Below are positions 35,779 to 44,679 of a DNA stretch of 64,000 bases, piece after piece. The position numbers and the translations under genes were made by a program. The number at the start of each line of letters is the position of its first letter. Position 1 is the first letter of the stretch. The DNA lies in NCBI RefSeq assembly GCF_000302595.1, contig NZ_JH947128.1:310001-374000 (forward strand), in the 5' to 3' direction. Below the pieces are notes generated by a model. It ran no database searches, had not been told where the DNA came from, and saw only the letters and a program-made list of their open reading frames with translations. This stretch comes from Pedobacter arcticus A12 (GTDB taxonomy: Bacteria > Bacteroidota > Bacteroidia > Sphingobacteriales > Sphingobacteriaceae).

Positions 35779-37260
35779 TCAATACCCCAATCTTTTTAAA
35801 CCGTCTTTCGCTTTGGTTTCAATGCTATTTTCGTACTCGTGATGTTTCATGGCTATAGCCTGTTTATAATAGCTAGCCGCCTTAACTTTATCACGTTTAT
35901 TTTCATAAATATTGCCAATGCTTAACGCCGCATTTGCTGCATAATAATAGCTGGTCTGTTTGCCGGAGTTAATGGCTTTTTGATAATGGCTAATTGCCTC
36001 ATTATCTTTTGAAAGTTCATCATAAATCCTCCCTAAACGATAATCTACCTCTATTTTATCTCTTTGCAATTTAAAATCTCCCGCATCTTTACCAGCCAAA
36101 GTTTGTAAGGCTTGAGTATAATAACCGCCGTCAAACTGTAGTCTTGCTTTCAGCAAATTAATATCGGGTATCGCATCATTAGCTTCCTTTAGCGCTTGTT
36201 TATCTTTTTCGTCATACAAATCACCTTGGGATTTCACCATCTTTAAAAAAGCATTGTAATGCCCCATATCGCCACGTAAATAATAGTAATAAGCCAACTT
36301 TAAATAGCCATCCTTTACATAGTTGATCCCTTTATATTCTTTCAAATAATTAATTAGATAAACATTGGCGTCAGAATCCATCCGGTTTAACTTAGCTGTA
36401 CCCAATAAATAATTCAGCTTAGGAAAATCCATATAGGCCGCACCTTTTGGCCTTCTCAGCAAATAACCAATTGCACTATCGTTATGCGCAGTTCTGCTAG
36501 CTACATAACCTTGCAAATAGGTTTTCAGCAAGCTTTGGCTATTCATGGTGTTGGTATAACTTATTATTTTATTGTAGCTTGTTTTATTTGGGATTAAATC
36601 GGTTTCTATGTAGCACAGAAAAAAAACCACCTCATCTGAATAAAACTGATAACTAGTTTTAGGCAAGGCTACCATTAAAGCTTCCAGCGTTTTAATTCCG
36701 TTATTTACATTACCACTGAAACCAAATGTGCTCGCTATACCTTTAATATTGGTAGGGATTGATCCCAGAACAACATCAATTAAACCTGCGCTTTTTTTAT
36801 TCGGTAAAAAGCTAGGGTACTTTTTCTCATTCTCATTTAATAAGCTGTTGGCTTTTTTAACATCAAAACCAGAGGATAAATAATCCTGAAAACGGCTTTT
36901 TAACAATCCCCATTGCAGGTATACCTCTGCCTGCGCAAAAAGATAATAGGGTGAGTTTTTATCCTGTTTGCTTAAGAATGATAATCGAGCATCTCTACGA
37001 GATTTTATACGTTCATAGTCTGATTTACTTTCAGAAGATAATAAAGTAAAAAAATCAATATAATTATCTAATAAAATAGGAATTGCGTTCTGCGGATTTT
37101 GAGATTTTTCTCGCTGTAACAGTACCTCAGCATCTTTAATCCGTAAATCAAAAATAGCATTGTAAGCATTTATGCAATTACTATTAAAATCAAAGTTCGC
37201 TTTAGTTACTAAAGTGTTTGCTAAAATAAAAAGTAGTGAAAAGAGTGCTTTTTTAATCAT
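35779..37260 (-). CDS. secreted tetratricopeptide-repeat protein
   Basis: 493 residues with a signal peptide (MIKKALFSLLFILANTLVTKA). The C-terminal half holds recognisable TPRs, for example YRLGRIYDELSKDNEAISHYQKAIN and YYYAANAALSIGNIYENKRDKVKAASYYKQAI; the N-terminal half is helical with weaker repeat character. Periplasmic TPR proteins mediate protein interactions. Partner unknown. It lies downstream of the NIF3/zinc-ribbon pair on the same strand but is followed, not preceded, by its own gap; the terminator at 37288-37318 separates it from those genes. Confidence 0.85.
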   Translation of the reverse strand: MIKKALFSLLFILANTLVTKANFDFNSNCINAYNAIFDLRIKDAEVLLQREKSQNPQNAIPILLDNYIDFFTLLSSESKSDYERIKSRRDARLSFLSKQDKNSPYYLFAQAEVYLQWGLLKSRFQDYLSSGFDVKKANSLLNENEKKYPSFLPNKKSAGLIDVVLGSIPTNIKGIASTFGFSGNVNNGIKTLEALMVALPKTSYQFYSDEVVFFLCYIETDLIPNKTSYNKIISYTNTMNSQSLLKTYLQGYVASRTAHNDSAIGYLLRRPKGAAYMDFPKLNYLLGTAKLNRMDSDANVYLINYLKEYKGINYVKDGYLKLAYYYYLRGDMGHYNAFLKMVKSQGDLYDEKDKQALKEANDAIPDINLLKARLQFDGGYYTQALQTLAGKDAGDFKLQRDKIEVDYRLGRIYDELSKDNEAISHYQKAINSGKQTSYYYAANAALSIGNIYENKRDKVKAASYYKQAIAMKHHEYENSIETKAKDGLKRLGY

Positions 37261-37287
37261 TACCTATAAAAAATGAGTGTAAAACGA

Positions 37288-37318
37288 AAAAACACCTTGA
37301 GGTTATCAAGATGTTTTT
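37288..37318 (-). terminator. terminator after the zinc-ribbon gene
   Basis: AAAAACACCTTGA-ggtta-TCAAGATGTTTTT, 13-bp arms (one G-U pair when read on the minus strand), 26 bases past the stop codon. Confidence 0.75.
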
Positions 37319-37343
37319 CTTATGAACAATAAAAATACCAATG

Positions 37344-38093
37344 TTAAACGGCTGTTCCTTTTATTTCTTCTGCCATAGTTTCATCAACTAAAATTCTACC
37401 GCAATGCTCGCAAACAATAATTTTTTTACGTTGGCGGATATCAGACTGGCGCTGAGGTGGAATTTGGTTAAAACAACCAGAACATGAATCACGTTCGATG
37501 GTTACCACTGCCAAGCCGTTTTTAAAGTTACTTCTTAAACGGTTGTAAGCAATTTTCAAACGGTCGTCGATTTTTTCAGATGCTTTATCAGCTTCTTTAA
37601 CCAAAACTTCTTCTTCTTTTTGAGTTTCTGAAGTAATGTTATCTAATTCTGTTTTTTTGCCTTCAAGATCCTTTTTTCTCTCCTCTAAAGCAACTAACGC
37701 CGCTTCGTAAACTTCGGTTTTGCTGTTTATTTCAAACTGAGTTTCTTTGATTTTCTTTTCAGATACCTGAACATCTAAACCTTGGATCTCAATTTCTTTT
37801 GAAATAGCATCAAACTCGCGATTGTTCTTTACGTTGTTTTGCTGTGTTTCGTATTTTTTAACCAATGCCTGAGAATCCTTAATCATATTTTTACGATTAA
37901 CGATAGCATCTTCTAAATCATCTAATTCAGACTTTATCTTTTGGATACGAGTTTCCAATCCGGCAACGTCATCTTCTAAATCTGCTACTTCCATTGGAAG
38001 TTCTCCACGGGTCTGACGGATTTTATCAACTTTGGTGTGGATGGTCTGTAGCTCGTATAAAGCTTCAAGCTTTTGTTCTACGGTTTGTTCCAT
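37344..38093 (-). CDS. coiled-coil zinc-ribbon protein (CT398-like)
   Basis: 249 residues. A long antiparallel coiled coil (~10-185, heptad-rich with Lys/Glu) is followed by a C4 zinc ribbon, CSGCF...CEHCGRILVDE. The family resembles C. trachomatis CT398 and H. pylori HP0958, proposed nucleic-acid or secretion-associated adaptors; the role in Bacteroidota is unsettled. Its ATG overlaps the stop of the NIF3 gene in TAATG, a coupled pair widely conserved in bacteria. Confidence 0.9.
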   Translation of the reverse strand: MEQTVEQKLEALYELQTIHTKVDKIRQTRGELPMEVADLEDDVAGLETRIQKIKSELDDLEDAIVNRKNMIKDSQALVKKYETQQNNVKNNREFDAISKEIEIQGLDVQVSEKKIKETQFEINSKTEVYEAALVALEERKKDLEGKKTELDNITSETQKEEEVLVKEADKASEKIDDRLKIAYNRLRSNFKNGLAVVTIERDSCSGCFNQIPPQRQSDIRQRKKIIVCEHCGRILVDETMAEEIKGTAV

Positions 38094-39190
38094 TAAGACA
38101 AATATTTTATTGGGTTTGTATTATTTCCAGTTAAACGGATTGCAAAGTTAGGAAATTTTTCCGTAATAATATCCAAGAGTAATTGTTGTGTAAATTGCTC
38201 ACTTTCAAAATGTCCAATGTCTGCAATTATCAGTTTATCTTCGGCATCAAAAAACTCGTGATATTTAAAATCTGCAGTCACAAATACGTCGGCATTTGCT
38301 CTAATCGCATTCTTTAGCAAAAAACTACCAGATCCGCCACATACTGCTACTCGCTTTATTTTTTTAGGTAATATTTCTGTATGTCTAATTACGCTTAGCT
38401 CCATTGATTGTTTTAAATGTCTCAAAAAATCTAAGGCATCCATTTCTTCGGTTAATTCGCCCACCATCCCGGCTCCAACATCTTGATGCTGGTTATCTAA
38501 ACTATAAATATCATAAGCAACTTCCTCGTAAGGATGAGCGTTTAACAAGGCTTTGATAATTTGAGATTCCGCTTGGGCGGGATAAACAACCTCTACCCTT
38601 TGTTCTGCTTCTGTATGGATTTCATTTTTTTGCCCTACAAATGGGTTTGCCTTTTCATTAGCCTTAAAGGTTCCTTCGCCTTTTACCGAAAAGCTACAAT
38701 TGCTATAATTCCCAATTTGCCCGGCACCAGCATTAAAAATTGCATTTTTGACCACCTCTGTAGCTGTTAAAGGAACAAAAAAGCAGAGCTTTTTAAGAAT
38801 ACCACTTTTAGGTGCTAAAGTTTTGCAATTGGTTAAGCCTATTTTTTCACAGATTTTAGCATTTACACCTGTAGAAACACTATCTAAATTGGTATGGATA
38901 GCATAAAGTGCAATATTATTAGCAATAGCCTTCATGACCACACGTTCTACATAATTGCTTCCGTTAAATCGCTTTAAGCCTTTAAAAACAATTGGATGAT
39001 GCGATATAATGATATCACAACCTGTAGCAATGGCTTCGTCAACGATTGCCTCGGTACAGTCCAAACTTACCAACGCTTTGTTGATTGTTTGGTTATAATC
39101 GCCAACAATTAAGCCCGAATTATCATAGCTTTCTTGATAATTAGAAGGCGCAATGGATTCGAGATAATTTGTTAAATCTTTAATTTGCAT
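38093..39190 (-). CDS. NIF3-like dinuclear metal-centre protein
   Basis: 365 residues of the NIF3/YbgI/DUF34 family, hexameric rings with a dinuclear metal site, sometimes annotated GTP cyclohydrolase I type 2. Visible are the opening QIKDLTNYLESIAPSNYQESYDNSGLIVGD, metal ligands in IISHHPIVFKGLKRF and the C-terminal VTADFKYHEFFDAEDKLIIADIGHFESE. A central insertion (~125-245, YqfO type) is present. The frame is open 78 bases further upstream, but ATG 39190 matches the family start. Its stop codon overlaps the zinc-ribbon ATG. Confidence 0.9.
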   Translation of the reverse strand: MQIKDLTNYLESIAPSNYQESYDNSGLIVGDYNQTINKALVSLDCTEAIVDEAIATGCDIIISHHPIVFKGLKRFNGSNYVERVVMKAIANNIALYAIHTNLDSVSTGVNAKICEKIGLTNCKTLAPKSGILKKLCFFVPLTATEVVKNAIFNAGAGQIGNYSNCSFSVKGEGTFKANEKANPFVGQKNEIHTEAEQRVEVVYPAQAESQIIKALLNAHPYEEVAYDIYSLDNQHQDVGAGMVGELTEEMDALDFLRHLKQSMELSVIRHTEILPKKIKRVAVCGGSGSFLLKNAIRANADVFVTADFKYHEFFDAEDKLIIADIGHFESEQFTQQLLLDIITEKFPNFAIRLTGNNTNPIKYLS

Positions 39191-39276
39191 GCTCAAATTT
39201 AAAGATAGATTTTTAAAGAAAGGCTTTTCTAAATAATCAAATGCTAATTCGGAATTTACTGACTGCACAAGATTCT

Positions 39277-40545
39277 TTATCCCCGCATCATTCCAATATG
39301 TCCTCCATCCCAGTCCGGAAACAAAATATTGTCTTTATTAATCCCTAAGTGCTTATCGGCAACTTCACTAAACACGCTACGGAAATCTGTAGTAACTGCC
39401 AAATCCCGACCATCTTCTAAGTTTTCTATCGCTAGCTCATTCATTTTTCCGTGAACCTTGCCTCCAAAAACATCATTCCCTAAAATAAAATTACACGATG
39501 CTCTTCCGTGGTCTGTTCCACCGGTACCATTCTGTTTCACGGTTCTACCAAATTCTGTCATGGTCATCACGGTCACATCATCTTGCAGCGTTCCCATATC
39601 GTTCCAAAAAGCCACCATACTTTCGCTCAAGTCGTTTACGTTTCTGGCAAAAATCCCAGTGTCTGTTCCTTGATTAAAATGGGTATCCCAGCCACCAGAT
39701 TCGGCAAAAGCAACTTCCAAGCCTACATCCATTTTAATTAACTGGGCAATTTGTTTTAACGAATTTCCTAAAGCAGTATTTGGATACTGTGCATTGTTTG
39801 CAGGTTTATAATTTTTGGTATCCATCTTTTTAAGCATGTTCATTGCTTCAAAACTATCTTTCCCGGTATCTTTTAACAAACCCTGCGTAGTTTGATCGTA
39901 TAAATCTTCGAAACTTTTTGCGGCCATATTGGCTCCGCTTGGGTTTCCCCGCATTTGGATGTTGAAATCCTGCAGATTACTGATGGCAACCGAAGGATTA
40001 TCGCCGTAGAATGAGCGTGGCAACGAAGAAGTAAGACTCACGCCTTGAAAAGGCGTTGCCGTATCATGACCTAAAAGCCCCACTGCCCTATTTAACCAAC
40101 CGCTTGCTGTACCTTTTTTAAACGGAGTACCAGATTCCATATAATCTTGAGCATCAAAATGCGACCGCGTGTTGTTAGGTGACCCGATACCATGCACAAT
40201 TCCTAAACGACCATCTTTAAAAACCGATTGAAAAGCACTCATGGATGGATGAAGTCCAAACTTTCCGTCGAGGTCAATCAAAGATTTTTTGGTATCGCTT
40301 TTAGCAGCCGACATAAAAAGTGTAGGACGGGCGGCTTTCAGATACTCATCAGTAAATGGTGTAACGGCCATTAATCCGTCCATTGCACCACGTTGAAAAA
40401 TACAGACCAAAGTTTTTCGTCTTTTAAATAAACCCGGTTGTTTTATTTGTGCAGCGGCTTGGGTTACAAAAGTGGGCAAACCACCTAATCCAATTCCAAA
40501 TACGGCTAAACCGCCTGCTTTTAAAAATCCTCTTCTAGATGTCAT
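39277..40545 (-). CDS. DUF1501 protein with Tat signal
   Basis: 422 residues. The N-terminus MTSRRGFLKAGGLAVFGIG is a twin-arginine signal, so it is exported folded. The body is of the DUF1501 (sulfatase-like fold) family: CIFQRGAMDGLMAVTPF, SHFDAQDYMESG, GGWDTHFNQG and MTEFGRTVKQNGTGGTDHG. ATG 40545 is chosen because it places the RR motif at the N-terminus; an upstream TTG/ATG extension would bury it. It lies 22 bases after the DUF1800 gene. The pair is common in Bacteroidota and Planctomycetes; function unknown. Confidence 0.92.
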   Translation of the reverse strand: MTSRRGFLKAGGLAVFGIGLGGLPTFVTQAAAQIKQPGLFKRRKTLVCIFQRGAMDGLMAVTPFTDEYLKAARPTLFMSAAKSDTKKSLIDLDGKFGLHPSMSAFQSVFKDGRLGIVHGIGSPNNTRSHFDAQDYMESGTPFKKGTASGWLNRAVGLLGHDTATPFQGVSLTSSLPRSFYGDNPSVAISNLQDFNIQMRGNPSGANMAAKSFEDLYDQTTQGLLKDTGKDSFEAMNMLKKMDTKNYKPANNAQYPNTALGNSLKQIAQLIKMDVGLEVAFAESGGWDTHFNQGTDTGIFARNVNDLSESMVAFWNDMGTLQDDVTVMTMTEFGRTVKQNGTGGTDHGRASCNFILGNDVFGGKVHGKMNELAIENLEDGRDLAVTTDFRSVFSEVADKHLGINKDNILFPDWDGGHIGMMRG

Positions 40546-40567
40546 GATCAATTTCTTTTTAAAATTA

Positions 40568-42478
40568 TTATCTTTTTTGAAATTCTGGAGCTCCAATAAT
40601 AACCCCTACTACTTGCGCTAACATTTCATTATTTGCAAAGGTTGGTTTATTTAATGGCGCACTTGGCTTTGTTTTTACCATACTATCCCCGCTCATCATC
40701 TCATCATCTGTTTGCTCCATAGCGCTTGTAGGTTTGTTTTTACTTGCCGCCTGATTCACTTTTTGCACCAAGTTCGGATCGTTCAAAAAAGGCGTTAACC
40801 TGTCTATTGTATGTGCTAAATCCCGTTCGGGTAAAATAATTTTGCCGTAAGTTCTTAGTGCGGCATCGGTACTTTCTGGTTCGTGATTGTTGTTCAATTT
40901 TGCCAGGTTTATTTTTACACCACTAATTTTTTGCCCAGCTAGTGCCAAACCAAAATTCATGCGGTTCAAGAGCGCACCGGTGTTAATCCAGTATTGCCCC
41001 TTATCCGGGAAACCGGTAGGCGCCTGGTAGTAATATACTTTTTGACCCATTTTATTTATCCAAGTATATAATGGATATGGCTGTGTTATATTGGCATCTA
41101 AAGCCCTAACCGCACTGATTGCTAACTCAAATGGAGATTTTGTTTTTTCGTCTAAAGAATTTTTTGCCCAAAACTCTGGCGCATTAACCATAGTAGTTAA
41201 CACCGCACTAATGTCTCCGTCTTTTGCTAAAAACGTTTTTGTCATTTTATCAATGATGCTTTGTGCTGGATTATCATTCACAAAACGTACTGCTAATTTT
41301 GTACAAATAAATTTAGCTGTTGACGGGTGGTGCGCTAACATGTTTAAAAGGTCAACTCCTTCTTGGTAACCGCCATCAGCGAATTTCTTCCCTAAAACTA
41401 CCTTATCACCTTTATCATGTCTATTGGGAACAAATAGAAAGTCTCCATCATGTACATAACCGCGTTTTTCTAAGGTACTTGCATCAAGCTTATCTAACTG
41501 CTTCAACATGGCTGCACCACCGCCGTAAGTTCCCATTGGGTAAATTGTCCATCCGGTTAATACCCTAGCCGCTTGTGTAACGTCGCTTTGGGTGTATCCG
41601 CCGTCTACGCCTAAAGTATGTAGCTCCATCACCTCTCTGGCATAGTTTTCATTTAGCCCTCTTTTATTTTTATTCTGTTGAGCTTTCGCTAGTGCGGCTT
41701 TTACCTTGGGATTTTGCGCATCCTTCTGCATTGCAGCCATTTCATTCTCATTACTTGCCACGCTACTAAAGTTATCCAAGTAAAAAAGCATTGCCGGAGA
41801 TTTTGCTGTTGCAATTAATAAATTGCTAAACTTGCCAAATACGTTTGGCCGAATAACATCACGCTCGTAAGCTGGGATATACATGGCGCAATCATTTTTA
41901 CTTAAAGAAACGTTAAAGTGGTTGAACCAGAAATCGGTTAAAACTTCTTGTAACTGGTTTTCTGAGTAAGCTGCTCTTAATATTTTTTGATTGATAAATT
42001 GGCGAGTTAACTCTTGAGTTGGACGAAAACCCTTGCTATCCATATACGCATTGAGTTTATTTCTATATTCTTTCTTATCTCCAGTTTGAACTGAATCCTT
42101 ATCGATAAAGCCATCTTTTATCGCCATTCTAAGTACCTGTGGGTTTTTTGGAAATATTTTATTTACCTCCTCATTACTCAAATTAATGGCATCGTAATTT
42201 GCTAGACGACTATTTAAATCGGCATCACTAAATTTCGCCAACAACTGTTGCGAAAACCATTTATCTGTCCCAATTTTCAACAGTTCTTCTATATCATTTG
42301 GTTTAGGACCAAATGTAAATCTGTTCAATAAATGTAAGGCAGCTTGCCGATCTGTTAAACCAGCTTTTTTATAGGCATTAGCTAGGTTACTCGTTTTATT
42401 ACCAAAAAATGAGGATAACAATAAAACACCCGTCAATAGCAAAAATGGCAAATAAAAAAATCGAAGTAAGGTTTTCAT
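40568..42478 (-). CDS. DUF1800 protein
   Basis: 636 residues with a signal/anchor (MKTLLRFFYLPFLLLTGVLLLSS). Family features: LTDRQAALHLLNRFTFGPKPNDIEELLKIG near the N-terminus, LTDFWFNHFNV, ENYAREVMELHTLGVDGGYTQSDVTQAARVLTGW and the C-terminal KGQYWINTGALLNRMNFGLALA. Partner of the DUF1501 protein, first gene of the pair. ATG 42478 is preferred over the upstream one because it starts the signal peptide. A decayed fragment of a paralogue lies at 58290-58503. Confidence 0.92.
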   Translation of the reverse strand: MKTLLRFFYLPFLLLTGVLLLSSFFGNKTSNLANAYKKAGLTDRQAALHLLNRFTFGPKPNDIEELLKIGTDKWFSQQLLAKFSDADLNSRLANYDAINLSNEEVNKIFPKNPQVLRMAIKDGFIDKDSVQTGDKKEYRNKLNAYMDSKGFRPTQELTRQFINQKILRAAYSENQLQEVLTDFWFNHFNVSLSKNDCAMYIPAYERDVIRPNVFGKFSNLLIATAKSPAMLFYLDNFSSVASNENEMAAMQKDAQNPKVKAALAKAQQNKNKRGLNENYAREVMELHTLGVDGGYTQSDVTQAARVLTGWTIYPMGTYGGGAAMLKQLDKLDASTLEKRGYVHDGDFLFVPNRHDKGDKVVLGKKFADGGYQEGVDLLNMLAHHPSTAKFICTKLAVRFVNDNPAQSIIDKMTKTFLAKDGDISAVLTTMVNAPEFWAKNSLDEKTKSPFELAISAVRALDANITQPYPLYTWINKMGQKVYYYQAPTGFPDKGQYWINTGALLNRMNFGLALAGQKISGVKINLAKLNNNHEPESTDAALRTYGKIILPERDLAHTIDRLTPFLNDPNLVQKVNQAASKNKPTSAMEQTDDEMMSGDSMVKTKPSAPLNKPTFANNEMLAQVVGVIIGAPEFQKR

Positions 42479-42563
42479 GATTATTGGTTTTATGGCTATA
42501 TGACTAATCATCGGCCATAAGGATTAAAACCAAAGCCAATTTTTTCTAATTTTTTAAAAAAAC

Positions 42564-42598
42564 CAAAAAAAAAGCCCGACATTTTTCTGTCGAGCTTT
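42564..42598 (-). terminator. terminator after the DUF6503-like gene
   Basis: On the minus strand AAAGCTCGACA-gaaaaa-TGTCGGGCTTT (one G-U pair) followed by a run of T. It lies about 22 bases past the stop codon at 42621. Confidence 0.85.
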
Positions 42599-42620
42599 AA
42601 CCTTTATATTCCTTTTGAAC

Positions 42621-43349
42621 CTATTTAATACTCAAATTTTTGAAGGTAATTTGAGATAAAGTAGTCAATTTATCCTGCTCAAATAAAGTGTAATAATCCT
42701 TTAAATCTTTCTTTAGATCACCTTTATTCTCCAGGTTTGTATAGTTCTGTAAATATATCCCGTTAGAATTGATCAACCCGTTTATGGCTCTAAAACGGTT
42801 TCCTCCTTTGCTATATGCGAAGTAATCCATGCTACTGTCTTTGGCATCAAACCAAAAGTAAAAAATATCATCGTGATGGCTTCCACCATTTTTATCATCA
42901 AAACCTACCTCAACTTGGTGGTAATCGTCCCCTTTAATGGGTACGGTTCGTAAAAACTTAGCGTTTACTGCTTTATCCTTAAGTTTTAACGGTAACAAGG
43001 CAAAATAAACCACCGAGTTTAAAGATTCGGCATATTTTATAGAGTCTTTTTGAGAAAGCGGAACTACTAAGCCATTTTGCTCTCTTACAAAACCATGGTT
43101 GCTCAACTGGTCTTTAACCAATCCTAAACTATCTTTAAAACTACTTTCGTAGAAATACTCACCTTTATTTAATTTGATAGTAAAGTGCTTTTCTCTGAAA
43201 TCAAAATCGACGGTTTTACCATTCAACTTATCCATACCATAAAAAGCGATTGATTTTTTGATGATACTGTCGGCGCTTTCTCCCATAGAACAAGCATTAA
43301 GTATGAAAACTGTAATAGCAACTAATACAATTGAAAGTTTCTTTTGCAT
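42621..43349 (-). CDS. lipoprotein resembling DUF6503
   Basis: 242 residues with lipobox (MQKKLSIVLVAITVFILNAC-S). The mature protein looks like a lipocalin/LolA-type beta structure: DSIIKKSIAFYGMDKLNGKTVDFDFREKHFTIKL, later DIFYFWFDAKDSSMDYFAYSKGGNRFRAINGLINSNGIYLQNYTN, which resembles the DUF6503 pattern. Function unknown. Own transcription unit ended by a strong terminator. Confidence 0.78.
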   Translation of the reverse strand: MQKKLSIVLVAITVFILNACSMGESADSIIKKSIAFYGMDKLNGKTVDFDFREKHFTIKLNKGEYFYESSFKDSLGLVKDQLSNHGFVREQNGLVVPLSQKDSIKYAESLNSVVYFALLPLKLKDKAVNAKFLRTVPIKGDDYHQVEVGFDDKNGGSHHDDIFYFWFDAKDSSMDYFAYSKGGNRFRAINGLINSNGIYLQNYTNLENKGDLKKDLKDYYTLFEQDKLTTLSQITFKNLSIK

Positions 43350-43535
43350 AGCCCGAAGTTAAGAAATGATTTGCTTTTAAAGGCTCAAAGTTTAAGGATG
43401 AAAGCACAAAGCCAAGATTCCTAAGCTGTTGCAACTTTCTATTTACACAAAGTCCGATAATTAATTACACATAAGCCGAATATAATAGCCTTTTTTCAGG
43501 CTTTTAGCATTATGCCTTGTGCTTTAAATTTTTAT

Positions 43536-44570
43536 TTAAACGCTATTTTTAAGTGTGGAGTTTCTAATGATCAGTTGAGGTTTGATATTGACTATTTTGC
43601 CAACTTCGGTAGCTAAGCCTTTTTTCATTTTCTGGAAGTAAAGATTGGCTACATTTTTACCTATTTCTTTACTAAATTGATCTATTGTAGTTAATGATGG
43701 TTGCGTAATCTGAGTAAACTCCTCGTTAGAAAAACCACATATACCTAATTCTTGTGGTACTTTTATCCCTTTGCTTTGTGCAACATCCAAAACACCTAAA
43801 GCCGCAAAATCAGATGTGGAAGCAAAGATGGCATCTGGCGGTTCGGGCAAACTCAAAAGATCTTTGGTTGCATTTGCACCCAATTCTCTGGTCCAGGCAT
43901 TCTCTATTATCAGATTCTCAATAATTGGAAAACCATGTTTACTTAAAGCCGCCAAATAACCCGCCTTTCTTTGCTTAAAAATATTTAAATTCTGAGGTCC
44001 TTCTAACAGCGCAATTCTTTTATAACCTTGTTCAATTAGGTGCGAAACAGCTTCAAACGCCGCTTCTTCATTTCCGCAAAGTACTTTGTAGGTATCCAAA
44101 CTATCGTCGACCCTGTCAAATTGCACCAGGTTTATCCCATGTTCTGCTACCGATTTTAAATGTTCGTTATTCTCGAAATCGGCACTTATCGATAAAAAAA
44201 TACAACTTACATGTTGGTTAATTAAGGTATCTACACATTTAACCTCGCGTTCGTAAGATTCGTTAGATTGGCAAATGATTAGATTATAACCTTTTTGATA
44301 GGTCACCTCCTCTATACCCGCAATAATATTTGAGAAATAGTTTTGATTGATACGTGGCACAACGACGCCAATAGTCCGATTCTCGCCCCTTCTAAGGTTT
44401 GAGGCCATGCTATTCGGACGGTAATTCAACTCCTTCGCTGTTTTTAAAATCAGCGCTTTGGTAGTTTCACTAACGTTACTCTTACCACTTAAAGCCCTAG
44501 AAACCGAGGAAGCATTAAGATCTAACTTCCTAGCGATATCATATATTGTGGTACGTTTTTGATTTTCCAT
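43536..44570 (-). CDS. LacI-family transcriptional regulator of the xylose genes
   Basis: 344 residues. LacI helix-turn-helix and hinge at the N-terminus (TTIYDIARKLDLNASSVSRALSGKSNVSETTKALILKTAKELNYRPNSMASNLR), then a periplasmic-binding-protein-like sensor domain (IGVVVPRINQNYFSNIIAGIEE, PDAIFASTSDFAALGVLDVAQ). ATG 44570 is preferred; the 12 extra upstream residues are not family-like and would run into the operator. Divergent from xylB; the palindrome in between (44603-44614) covers the xylB promoter, so repression lifted by xylose or a derivative is the likely mode. Confidence 0.93.
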   Translation of the reverse strand: MENQKRTTIYDIARKLDLNASSVSRALSGKSNVSETTKALILKTAKELNYRPNSMASNLRRGENRTIGVVVPRINQNYFSNIIAGIEEVTYQKGYNLIICQSNESYEREVKCVDTLINQHVSCIFLSISADFENNEHLKSVAEHGINLVQFDRVDDSLDTYKVLCGNEEAAFEAVSHLIEQGYKRIALLEGPQNLNIFKQRKAGYLAALSKHGFPIIENLIIENAWTRELGANATKDLLSLPEPPDAIFASTSDFAALGVLDVAQSKGIKVPQELGICGFSNEEFTQITQPSLTTIDQFSKEIGKNVANLYFQKMKKGLATEVGKIVNIKPQLIIRNSTLKNSV

Positions 44571-44602
44571 AACCTGATGCAATATTATAAAAAGATTTTT
44601 AT

Positions 44603-44614
44603 GCAATCGATTGC
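44603..44614. promoter_or_regulatory. LacI-type operator between the regulator and xylB
   Basis: GCAATCGATTGC, a perfect 12-bp palindrome with the central CG typical of LacI-family operators. It includes the TTG of the xylB promoter and lies 33 bases before the regulator's ATG, so it could control both genes. Confidence 0.75.
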
Positions 44615-44640
44615 TTTTCTAAATACTTTACTTATTTTTG
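44611..44640 (+). promoter_or_regulatory. promoter of xylB
   Basis: TTG (44611-44613), exactly 19 bases, TATTTTTG (44633-44640). The start of transcription would be about 35 bases before the ATG at 44680. Confidence 0.65.
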
Positions 44641-44679
44641 AGTTTCAATAACCAAGAATAAACCGTAAACCAGAAAAAA

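Noticed and set aside
43485-43502. AGCCT-TTTTTC-AGGCT as terminator of the LacI-type gene
   Set aside because: The stem is only 5 bp and the minus-strand side lacks a proper T run; too weak to list.
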